Source: Comamonadaceae bacterium (GTDB taxonomy: Bacteria > Pseudomonadota > Gammaproteobacteria > Burkholderiales > Burkholderiaceae_C). Taken from it: 7,639 nucleotides of DNA. This document shows positions 1-5,992 of this stretch, piece by piece (position 1 is the first letter of the stretch; every line of letters starts with the position of its first letter). Below the pieces are notes generated by a model, which was not told the origin of the DNA, searched no databases, and was given only the letters and a program-made list of their open reading frames with translations. Location of the stretch: positions 1 through 7,639 of the forward strand of contig CANCDA010000120.1 in assembly GCA_947374705.1 (NCBI GenBank), read 5' to 3'. A program made the position numbers and the translations under genes.

Positions 1-111
1 GACTGGAAAGACAGGCTGCTGCATGACCCTACCCAACTCATGGCGGCCTACATCGCCCGTGCCCAAGGCCAGGATCAATGGAGCGGCGCGGCAGACGAGC
101 GCCGTCGATAA
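1..111 (+). CDS. C-terminal end of an unidentified protein, possibly an aldehyde:ferredoxin oxidoreductase
   Basis: An open frame enters from the left edge and ends with TAA at 109-111, giving the last 36 residues (begins DWKDRLLHDP, ends AADERRR). The tail is polar and helix-like, and it has no recognisable motif. The stop lies 21 bp before the MoaD-like gene on the same strand, so the two are probably co-transcribed. In Burkholderiales, MoaD-like genes standing alone often follow tungsten- or molybdenum-pterin enzymes such as aldehyde:ferredoxin oxidoreductases. That identity is inferred from context and not from the visible residues. One other frame is also open to about position 123, but its translation looks less protein-like. 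Confidence 0.55.
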   Translation, partial: DWKDRLLHDPTQLMAAYIARAQGQDQWSGAADERRR

Positions 112-132
112 AAGCCGACCCTAAAAACGCCG

Positions 133-387
133 ATGAAAATCACCTTCAAACTCTTTGCCTCCCTCACCGACTACCTGCCGGCCCAAGGGCGCGACGGCAA
201 TGTGGCCGAAATCGAAGTCGAGCCCAGCGCCAGCGTCAGCCAGATCATCGAGTCCTTCGGTTTGCCCGCCAAACAGGTGCATCTGGTGCTGGTGAATGGC
301 CGCTACATCGACCCCATGCAGCGCCAAACACAAACGTTGGCCGAGGGCGACGCGCTGGCCATCTGGCCGCCGATTGCGGGCGGCTGA
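133..387 (+). CDS. MoaD/ThiS-family sulfur-carrier protein
   Basis: This 84-residue protein has the size and shape of the ubiquitin-like MoaD/ThiS family. It starts with a beta strand (MKITFKLFASL), has a central LVLVNGRYID strand-turn typical of the fold, and ends in PPIAGG. The C-terminal Gly-Gly is the residue pair that is adenylated and converted to a thiocarboxylate for sulfur transfer. In MoaD the sulfur goes to molybdopterin synthase (with MoaE); in ThiS it goes to thiazole synthesis. No moaE, moeB or thi gene is visible here. The gene instead sits 21 bp after the end of another enzyme gene and 12 bp before a small unknown gene. That fits a MoaD-like protein dedicated to a nearby molybdo- or tungsto-enzyme, so the symbol moaD is not assigned. 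The ATG at 133 gives a family-length protein; the ribosome binding site is weak. Confidence 0.88.
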   Translation: MKITFKLFASLTDYLPAQGRDGNVAEIEVEPSASVSQIIESFGLPAKQVHLVLVNGRYIDPMQRQTQTLAEGDALAIWPPIAGG

Positions 388-399
388 AGCCACGCACCC

Positions 400-699
400 A
401 TGCAGTCTTTTTACGCAGAGTGTTTTGAGCGCGACATGGGCTGCACCCCGGCGCAGTGGCTGGGTTGGTTGCCGCAGGCGATTGGCGCAAACGCGTATGA
501 ACTGTCGGGCTCAGCCGTCACGGTTCAGTTTGACGCGGGCCAATTGAAGATCAGCTGGCAAGAGGCGCCTGAGCGCCAGATCGCCTTGGCCCGCATTCCC
601 CGGCTGCTGGTGAGCTTCACCTTTAGCCAAGGGGACGCGGCCCAGCGCTACGCTTTCATGAAGCGCTTTGATTTGTACATGCACCGTGGTGGTGGGTGA
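400..699 (+). CDS. Conserved-looking hypothetical protein in the MoaD-like operon
   Basis: This is a 99-residue soluble protein without signal peptide or membrane segment. I do not recognise the family. It begins MQSFYAECFERD, carries a Trp-rich stretch (AQWLGWLPQA) and alternating beta-strand-like segments (VTVQFDAG, LKISWQ, LLVSFTF), and ends in a basic/aromatic tail (YAFMKRFDLYMHRGGG). The pattern suggests a small alpha/beta domain. The ATG at 400 lies 12 bp after the MoaD-like stop, so translation is probably coupled and the product probably acts with the MoaD-like protein or the enzyme before it. A role in cofactor insertion or maturation is a guess from position. The terminal triple Gly resembles a carrier tail but may be coincidence, since the rest does not look like a ubiquitin fold. 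Confidence 0.75.
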   Translation: MQSFYAECFERDMGCTPAQWLGWLPQAIGANAYELSGSAVTVQFDAGQLKISWQEAPERQIALARIPRLLVSFTFSQGDAAQRYAFMKRFDLYMHRGGG

Positions 700-744
700 G
701 TAACATTCACAATTGCCTTGTCAATGCCCTGACCGTCCACCAGT

Positions 745-759
745 GCGTGGCGCCCACGC
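745..759 (+). other. GC-rich hairpin in the gap after the MoaD-like operon
   Basis: The bases GCGTGG (745-750) and CCACGC (754-759) form a perfect 6-bp stem with a 3-base loop. It lies 45 bp after the stop at 699 and before the ModA-like remnant. No T-run follows, so it is not a textbook intrinsic terminator; it may slow or end transcription of the upstream operon or be chance. The rest of 700-786 shows no convincing promoter. Confidence 0.25.
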
Positions 760-786
760 CATGACATACTGACGCCCCAAGCTCAA

Positions 787-1145
787 ATGAAAGTCCTGAA
801 CATGACCAAGCGCCTCCTCGCCGCCGCCGCCGCGCTCTTGCTTAAACGAACCTTGCTGGCGGCCATGTGGCTGAACTGGTCGCCAAAGGTGAAGCAGAAA
901 TCGCGGTGCAAATGATCAGCGAATTGCGTGGTGTGCCGGGTGCTGACTATGTTGGCCCGTTACCCGGCAACCTGCAAATGTTCACCGTGTTCTCGGCGGG
1001 ATTATTCCCCGGCGCGAAACAGACCGAAGCCGCGCAGGCTTTGATCCGTTTTCTCACCACGCCGGATGCGGCGCGGGTGTACCAGAGCAACGGCATGAAC
1101 CAATGGAGCGACATTGTTCGCGCCAAAAACCTCAAACCAGAATAA
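787..1145 (+). pseudogene. Remnant of a ModA-like ABC transporter substrate-binding protein (internal deletion plus frameshift)
   Basis: Two pieces of one gene are visible. The 5' piece starts at ATG 787 or 802 and encodes a signal-peptide start (MTKRLLAAAAALLL). That frame then reads into unrelated residues and stops at 913-915. The 3' piece is in a different frame. It opens after a stop at 843-845 and runs to TAA 1143-1145, encoding about 98 residues that contain GGHVAELVAKGEAEIAVQ, VGPLPGNLQ and IRFLTTPDAARVYQSNGM. Such strings are typical of the C-terminal lobe of ModA-like (molybdate-type) periplasmic binding proteins, which usually have about 250 residues. Roughly 130-150 codons are therefore missing between signal peptide and C-lobe, and no single frame can give a working exported receptor. 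A GTG at 867 could start a cytoplasmic fragment, but it would lack the N-lobe. The original ligand cannot be told. The stop lies 7 bp before the 6-phosphogluconate dehydrogenase gene, which suggests the two once shared an operon. Confidence 0.8.
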
Positions 1146-1152
1146 GCCTGCC

Positions 1153-2100
1153 ATGACTTCCACTTCATCTCAATCTACCCCATCCACCACCCCTCACTTC
1201 GGCCTGATCGGCCTGGGAAAGATGGGTGCCAACATGGTGCGCCGTTTGGCCAAGCAGGGCATTCACGTAGCCGTATTCGACCAAGACGCTGAGGTGACCA
1301 GTGCCTTGGCCGCTGAGGTCAATGCTGTGGCATGCACGTCGTTGCCCCACATGGTCAGCCAGCTTGCAGCACCGCGCGTGCTGTGGGTGATGTTGCCCTC
1401 GGGCGAGGTCACCGAATCCACGCTGGGTCAGTTGCAAGACTTAGCTGCTCCCGGTGACACCTTGGTGGATGGTGCTAACAGCAACTACAAAGATTCGGTG
1501 CGCCGTGCCACGCAGGCCGAGGAGCGGGGCTTTCACTACATGGACGCAGGCGTCTCAGGGGGTGTGCATGGCTTGGCGAATGGCTACTGCTTGATGGTGG
1601 GCGGCAGCCCAGAGGCGCTGCAAGCGGTTCAGCCGTATCTTGAAGTCTTGGCCCCTGCGGCCAATACCGGCTGGCTGCACGCAGGCCCAGCGGGGGCAGG
1701 GCACTTCACCAAGATGATTCATAACGGCATTGAGTACGGCATGATGGCCGCCTTGGCCGAGGGGCTGTCGCTTCTCAAAGCGAAAAAAGACTTCGACATT
1801 GACTTGGCCGACGTGACCGAGTTGTGGCGTCACGGCTCAGTTGTGCGATCATGGCTCTTGGATTTGACGGCGCAAACCCTGAAAGCCGACCAGTCCTTAG
1901 ACCACATCAAAGCCCACGTGCCCGATTCAGGCGAAGGCCGATGGACGGCCAACGAGAGCATTGAGCTGGGCGTGCCCACACCGGTGATGACCTTGGCGCT
2001 GATGTCCCGCTTTGCGAGTCAAGGGGCTGATGATTACGCGAGTAAATTGTTGGCAAAAATGCGCCAAGGTTTTGGGGGGCATGCGGTGGGGACGGTCTAG
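1153..2100 (+). CDS. gnd: 6-phosphogluconate dehydrogenase, decarboxylating, short (GndA-like) form
   Basis: This 315-residue cytosolic enzyme oxidises and decarboxylates 6-phosphogluconate to ribulose 5-phosphate in the oxidative pentose phosphate pathway. The N-terminal Rossmann fold has GLIGLGKMGAN with the dinucleotide-binding glycines at G20, G22 and G25. DGANSNYKDS and DAGVSGGVHG (from D131) form the substrate site. K187-M-I-H190-N191-G-I-E194-Y195 is the family's catalytic block, with the lysine, His-Asn and Glu all kept. The length matches the short ~300-residue class, often NAD-preferring, and not the ~470-residue E. coli type; cofactor choice is not proven here. The frame is open from 1114, but the ATG at 1153 puts the Rossmann strand about 17 residues in, whereas an earlier start would overlap the upstream remnant. 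No strong Shine-Dalgarno sequence is seen. The C-terminus ends in GFGGHAVGTV. Confidence 0.93.
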   Translation: MTSTSSQSTPSTTPHFGLIGLGKMGANMVRRLAKQGIHVAVFDQDAEVTSALAAEVNAVACTSLPHMVSQLAAPRVLWVMLPSGEVTESTLGQLQDLAAPGDTLVDGANSNYKDSVRRATQAEERGFHYMDAGVSGGVHGLANGYCLMVGGSPEALQAVQPYLEVLAPAANTGWLHAGPAGAGHFTKMIHNGIEYGMMAALAEGLSLLKAKKDFDIDLADVTELWRHGSVVRSWLLDLTAQTLKADQSLDHIKAHVPDSGEGRWTANESIELGVPTPVMTLALMSRFASQGADDYASKLLAKMRQGFGGHAVGTV

Positions 2101-2149
2101 TCCACTCGGTGCTGTGAGTGATCTCGGCTTAGTGACGAAAGCTTTTTTG

Positions 2150-4126
2150 ATGCAACCTGTTTTTATTGCCAATTCAGTGAATGCGGTCTCGCGACAACGT
2201 TACGAGATGCTTTTGCACGCGGGTACGGTGTGCGTTGCCTGGCTCATTTTTGTGTTGTATGCGATGTTGCTGACGGGTTGTAGCGGACTGGGCGGCGATG
2301 GCTCAGGCAGCAGTTATGCCGCCAATGGGCCACTTCCAGATGTGGCGCCGATCCGGGCTGCGCCCAGCGTGCCACTCAAACGGCGAGTCAGGCCCGAGGG
2401 TGTTAGCCCGCAGACCCAGAGCACGGCCGATGTCAACGTATGGCTTTATGTCTCTTTGGCATCTCAAACTCACTTGATGAAACTGGGTGCAGATCCGACC
2501 ACTGGTACGCGGATATGGGAACAGTATTTGCGCAGCAATCAATTGCCTTTTGCGCGCGTGACGGGTCCAGATGACCTGACACGCATCAGTGCGCCCGGTC
2601 TGTTGATTTTGGCCTCAGCCGTGGTGTTGAGCGATGCTGAAAAGCAGGCCGTGCTGGAGTGGCGCAATCGGGGTGGGTCTGTGTTGTCAACATGGTTAAC
2701 GGCAACGCATTCCCCTTCTGGCGAATCCGTGAATTTTGATTTCATGCGCGATGTTTTGGATGTCACGGTGGTGGGCAACACGCAAGACGAGGCGGACGAT
2801 ACTTTCATGATCATGCACGGTGACAAACCCGTGTCCCATAGCCTGCAGGCAGGCACGCGTGTGTGGTTACCGCGTGTTCCAAGCCAATTGCCGTTGCGCT
2901 TGGTCGGCCAACACGAGGCGGCGCAAATCATGAACTGGGCACGGAGTTTTTCAATGAAAACGCCTGCTGGCCTGATCAGCTACAACGAGCGGCAAATGCC
3001 CTCGGGTCGCCCTTCGCGCACAGTGACTTTGGGCTACCCTGAGCAAAGCTGGCAAAGCGCTAATCCCGATCAGCTCAAGGCGATCACGGGGGAGGTTTTT
3101 GCGTGGCTGCGAAGACAGCCGCGTGCTTACCTGAGCGCTTGGCCTTTCCCCTACCAGAGCGTCTCATTGCTGGCTTTGCAAGCGGCAGAGCAACTGGGAG
3201 ACAGCGACGTGGCAATCGCGAAAACACTCTCCGACATGGGGGGGCGATCCACTTTCTATGTGAACAGTAGCCTTGTGGAGAAGGACGCACCCCTCATCAA
3301 AAAAGTGCAAGGCTTGGGTCACGAAATTGCTTATTTCGGTGACAGTTTTGAGGGCTTCAAGGGGCAGTCTAAAACCAAGCAGACCCAGCGCATGAATACG
3401 ATGCAAAAGCAGTTTGCCGCTGCGGGCATTGCGGTACCCATGCCTGCAAGTTTTGCTACGCCGATGGAAGCGTATGACGACACCACCCAAGGGCTGCTTC
3501 AAGCTCTTAAATTTGACAATTACCTCGCCTTTATTGAAGTCTCTGAAAGCAGTCTGCCTTTTTTGGTGAACAGAGCAGATGCCACGACAGAGGCAACTGT
3601 GGTGCTGCCCCGCACCGTTGTAGGCCCCGAGGATGCGCTTGACGACGACCCCGATACGGGGTTGGACAACTTTTTGGCTGGACTGGAGCTGTCGGCTCGT
3701 ATGGGGGCCATGTCGGTGGTGCGCATTCCCTCGCAATCTTTGCTTTTGCCTGAGCAGCGTCAACGCATTTGGGAAAAAATGAGCGCCATGCGCGAGAAGG
3801 TGTGGATGGCGTCGGCCAAACAAATCGCCCAGTGGTGGCGTAACCGGGATCGAGTGCGCGTCAACCTTGAGCCGCATCCTCAAGGGTATGTGGTGAGTGC
3901 CACGGTCGCACGTGCGGTGGAGGTGCAAGAGCCACTCAGCATCCTGGTTAACCTGCCCCACCCCAATAGCCGTGTTCTGCTACAGGCTTTGAAACCGGGC
4001 GATAAATTACCCGAACTCAGAATGGTTGATCCATGGCGTGCCGCCATTACCTTGCGTGCGCCGGCTGCGGGTCACTACGCGTGGTTGTTGAAGTTTGAGG
4101 AGTCCGCAGCCCATGAAAAACGCTAG
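2150..4126 (+). CDS. Predicted lipoprotein with a degenerate (probably inactive) polysaccharide deacetylase domain
   Basis: This 658-residue protein is a paralogue of the next gene. Its N-terminus has a basic stretch (RQR), a hydrophobic core (AWLIFVLYAMLL) and a lipobox LLTGC with Cys44, so it is probably a lipid-anchored envelope protein. A GATase1/flavodoxin-like domain follows (about residues 90-330), containing GLLILASAVVL near 150 and RGGSVLS. A NodB-type deacetylase fold comes next (about 335-555), then a WW-R-N-R junction (W562) and a beta-rich tail. Against its neighbour, the catalytic residues are mostly gone: the motif 1 Asp is Ala345 (Glu347 remains), the two motif 2 metal-binding His are Phe396 and Phe400, the motif 3 Arg is Ala436, and the motif 5 SVH reads SVV. 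The fold-framing residues (STFYV, GHEIAY, VVLPRT) are kept. It is therefore a likely pseudoenzyme with a binding, scaffold or regulatory role. The start is uncertain: ATG 2150 supplies a basic n-region, while ATG 2207 gives a shorter signal without one. Neither has a good Shine-Dalgarno sequence. Confidence 0.85.
   Translation: MQPVFIANSVNAVSRQRYEMLLHAGTVCVAWLIFVLYAMLLTGCSGLGGDGSGSSYAANGPLPDVAPIRAAPSVPLKRRVRPEGVSPQTQSTADVNVWLYVSLASQTHLMKLGADPTTGTRIWEQYLRSNQLPFARVTGPDDLTRISAPGLLILASAVVLSDAEKQAVLEWRNRGGSVLSTWLTATHSPSGESVNFDFMRDVLDVTVVGNTQDEADDTFMIMHGDKPVSHSLQAGTRVWLPRVPSQLPLRLVGQHEAAQIMNWARSFSMKTPAGLISYNERQMPSGRPSRTVTLGYPEQSWQSANPDQLKAITGEVFAWLRRQPRAYLSAWPFPYQSVSLLALQAAEQLGDSDVAIAKTLSDMGGRSTFYVNSSLVEKDAPLIKKVQGLGHEIAYFGDSFEGFKGQSKTKQTQRMNTMQKQFAAAGIAVPMPASFATPMEAYDDTTQGLLQALKFDNYLAFIEVSESSLPFLVNRADATTEATVVLPRTVVGPEDALDDDPDTGLDNFLAGLELSARMGAMSVVRIPSQSLLLPEQRQRIWEKMSAMREKVWMASAKQIAQWWRNRDRVRVNLEPHPQGYVVSATVARAVEVQEPLSILVNLPHPNSRVLLQALKPGDKLPELRMVDPWRAAITLRAPAAGHYAWLLKFEESAAHEKR
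4097..4102 (+). promoter_or_regulatory. Ribosome binding site for the second deacetylase gene, inside the end of the first
   Basis: GAGGAG lies 10 bases before the ATG at 4113 and inside the coding sequence of the upstream lipoprotein. It decides the start at 4113 over an in-frame TTG at 4095, which precedes this site. The start codon lies before the upstream stop (4124-4126), so the two genes overlap by 14 bp, an arrangement that usually gives translational coupling. Confidence 0.65.
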
Positions 4127-5903
4127 TGCATTCTTGAGTTCGCTGTGGATCAAGTGCACGGCCCATTGCGTAGGACGTTTGCTTGCTGCTTTGCTCGTCT
4201 CCATGTCCCTGGGGGCAAGCTACGCTTGCGCCGCAGAGCCTGAAGGCGGCTTGCTGTACGTGTACCGAAGCGAGACGACAGTTCGGTATTTCAAATCGCA
4301 AAAACAGTCGTACGAGCAGATCATCCGGCGCTGGACTCCTTATTTGAAAAAATATGGGGAATACGCCAAGAACTTGAACCGCAATGAGCTGTTAACTGTC
4401 GTTCCCCCAGGTGTTTTGATTTTGCCAAGCGCCGTGGCATTGGATGAGCAAGAGCGCGCTGCCATTTCGCGCTTTGTCGCTTTGGGGGGGAGTGTGCTGG
4501 GCAGTGGTTTGGTGGGCACGCGTGATGGGCAAGGTAGCTTTGTGGGGCTGGATTTTTTACATCAAACCTTCAACGTGCGCAGCCACGGTTACTTCCCACG
4601 CAGTGACAACACGTTTTTTATGCCTTTTGGTGATGGCCCTGTGACTTGGCCGATCCCTGCCGGTCGGCGCATGTCCATTGTGACTGGCCAAGACAGTGTG
4701 CTGCGTATCAGCGCCGAACACGAATCAGCCGTGGTGATGGATTGGGCTCGAAGCATGCCGACTGAGCCGCATGGGGTGATGGCGTTTGACGAAAAAGGTA
4801 AAAGCCGCGTGGCTTATTTTTCTCCGCCAGACAACGCCTGGCCTAACAGCAAAGACGCCACCTTGCTATTGGACGCCACACTGGCCTGGCTGCGTCGCGA
4901 ACCGCAGGCGTATAAGGCGGCCTGGCCTCAAGGCTACGTGGCTTCGCACCTATTTGAGATGGACACGGAGGAGAGGTTTGACTCAGCCCCCAACTTTGCC
5001 AAACACTTGGAGAGTGAAGGCTTCAAAGGCACTTTTTATAGTTTGACGACTGAAGCGGTTCGGGTTCCCGAAGTGGTGCGAGATTTGATCAAACGTGGTC
5101 ACGAAATTGCTTACCACGCTGACGTGCATTTTGGCTTTAAGGGCGACTCCGTGGGTGAACAAGAGCTGCGTATTCTTTTCATGAAGCAGCAAATGCAGGG
5201 CATCTTGGGTGAGCGTACCAAAGAGGCCACAGGTTTTCGCGCGCCCACCGAGTCCTATGACGCACGTACCGAAATTTTGCTGCGCAAACACGGCCTGCTG
5301 CACCATGCGGCCGATATCAGTGCCAACGATGATCGGTTGCCGTTTTTCTCGATCTCAGAGCCGGGTGTACCGCCCGACCAAGCGCTGGTGGTGTTACCGC
5401 GTACGCAATTGGACGATGTCGCTTTCACCGCCATGAAGTTCACGCCCGCTCAAGTCAACACCCTCTTGAATTACGACTTGGACTTGACGATGCGCAGTGG
5501 TGCGTTTGGGCTTTTGTCCGTGCACTCGCAAAACTATGTGGAGGGCGGTTTGATGCTGCGCTCCATGGGCGAGTACATCCGCAAAGTGGCCAGCTACCGT
5601 GACCGCTTGTGGGTGGCACGCGGCGATGAAATCACCCGTTGGTGGCGTCAGCGTGCAGCGGTGCAGGTTGATCAACAGTGGCAAGACGGCGGTTTGCAGG
5701 TGTCAGTCAAAAACACCAACCCAGGGCCCGTGGCTGGCCTCACGGTGTTTGTGACTTTGCCCGGTAAAAATGCACCTGTGCGTGTGGACGCAACACCCAA
5801 GACCACGGCGGTGCGCATCAAAACCATCGATGCATTCCGGGCCGCGCTGGTGTTTGACAGTCTGCCACCGGGTGGGACGCAGCTGCGCGTGCGATTTCGC
5901 TGA
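4113..5903 (+). CDS. Secreted polysaccharide deacetylase with N-terminal GATase1-like domain, predicted active
   Basis: This 596-residue exported protein should remove N- or O-acetyl groups from a glycan in the periplasm or outside the cell; the substrate is unknown. An N-terminal signal peptide (basic residues to R22, hydrophobic LLAALLVSMSLGAS, likely cleavage after ACA at about 40) has no lipobox. Residues about 45-270 form a GATase1/flavodoxin-like domain (PPGVLILPSAVAL near 100, then LGGSVLGSG). The NodB-type domain covers about 275-505 and keeps D284-T-E286 (motif 1, in the D-x-E variant), H335-A-D-V-H339 (motif 2 metal site), FR376AP (motif 3) and LLSVH471 (late catalytic His). GTFYS and GHEIAYH are standard fold-framing strings. 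After WWRQR (W510) comes a ~85-residue beta-sandwich-like tail with VSVKNTNPGPVAGLTVFVTL, possibly glycan binding. It overlaps the upstream paralogue by 14 bp. The pair arose by tandem duplication and then diverged strongly. I recall no named gene with this exact architecture. Confidence 0.88.
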   Translation: MKNASAFLSSLWIKCTAHCVGRLLAALLVSMSLGASYACAAEPEGGLLYVYRSETTVRYFKSQKQSYEQIIRRWTPYLKKYGEYAKNLNRNELLTVVPPGVLILPSAVALDEQERAAISRFVALGGSVLGSGLVGTRDGQGSFVGLDFLHQTFNVRSHGYFPRSDNTFFMPFGDGPVTWPIPAGRRMSIVTGQDSVLRISAEHESAVVMDWARSMPTEPHGVMAFDEKGKSRVAYFSPPDNAWPNSKDATLLLDATLAWLRREPQAYKAAWPQGYVASHLFEMDTEERFDSAPNFAKHLESEGFKGTFYSLTTEAVRVPEVVRDLIKRGHEIAYHADVHFGFKGDSVGEQELRILFMKQQMQGILGERTKEATGFRAPTESYDARTEILLRKHGLLHHAADISANDDRLPFFSISEPGVPPDQALVVLPRTQLDDVAFTAMKFTPAQVNTLLNYDLDLTMRSGAFGLLSVHSQNYVEGGLMLRSMGEYIRKVASYRDRLWVARGDEITRWWRQRAAVQVDQQWQDGGLQVSVKNTNPGPVAGLTVFVTLPGKNAPVRVDATPKTTAVRIKTIDAFRAALVFDSLPPGGTQLRVRFR

Positions 5904-5916
5904 GTCAGTAGATTGC

Positions 5917-5940
5917 TTAGGGGATTGCCCCATTCCCTAG
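5917..5940 (+). terminator. Weak hairpin after the deacetylase pair
   Basis: TAGGGGA (5918-5924) can pair with TTCCCTA (5933-5939) as a 7-bp stem containing one G-U pair and an 8-base loop. GGGG (5920-5923) with CCCC (5928-5931) is a shorter alternative. It starts 14 bp after the deacetylase stop. No T-run follows directly; the only T-run (about 5970-5978) is some 30 bases further on, just before the next gene. It may end transcription or act as an mRNA 3' structure, but the case is weak. I see no convincing -35/-10 pair in the rest of the 89-bp gap. Confidence 0.25.
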
Positions 5941-5980
5941 TTAGAGAACGACGGGTATGCTGGTTTGAATTTTTTTTTCA

Positions 5981-5984
5981 AAGG
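5981..5984 (+). promoter_or_regulatory. Ribosome binding site of the Bug/TctC gene
   Basis: AAGG lies 8 bases before the ATG at 5993 and after a T-rich stretch. It supports that ATG, which is also the one that gives a complete signal peptide. Confidence 0.5.
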
Positions 5985-5992
5985 CAAGCCCA

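Noticed and set aside
78..428. 116-codon + frame across the MoaD-like gene
   Set aside because: It overlaps the MoaD-like protein in another frame and translates to Arg/Pro-rich low-information sequence typical of a GC-rich shadow frame.
818..836. GCC repeat run
   Set aside because: It encodes the poly-Ala core of the signal peptide and is ordinary for exported proteins in GC-rich genomes.
787..915. 42-codon frame starting with a signal-like peptide, considered as a small exported protein or toxin
   Set aside because: Its first part is a binding-protein signal peptide and its second part is the out-of-frame reading of the ModA-like C-lobe, so it is a by-product of the deletion.
2012..2149. 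Extension of the first deacetylase-like gene upstream to 2012
   Set aside because: The extension overlaps the conserved end of gnd and would bury the lipoprotein signal about 90 residues into the protein.
3164..3961. 265-codon open frame on the - strand, inside the first deacetylase-like gene
   Set aside because: It lies wholly antisense to a gene whose + frame aligns along its length with its paralogue. The antisense translation shows no domain, signal or family motif.
5956..5961. TATGCT as a -10 promoter element before the Bug gene
   Set aside because: No TTGACA-like hexamer occurs at 16-18 bp; the best upstream TTGCCC is 25 bp away.
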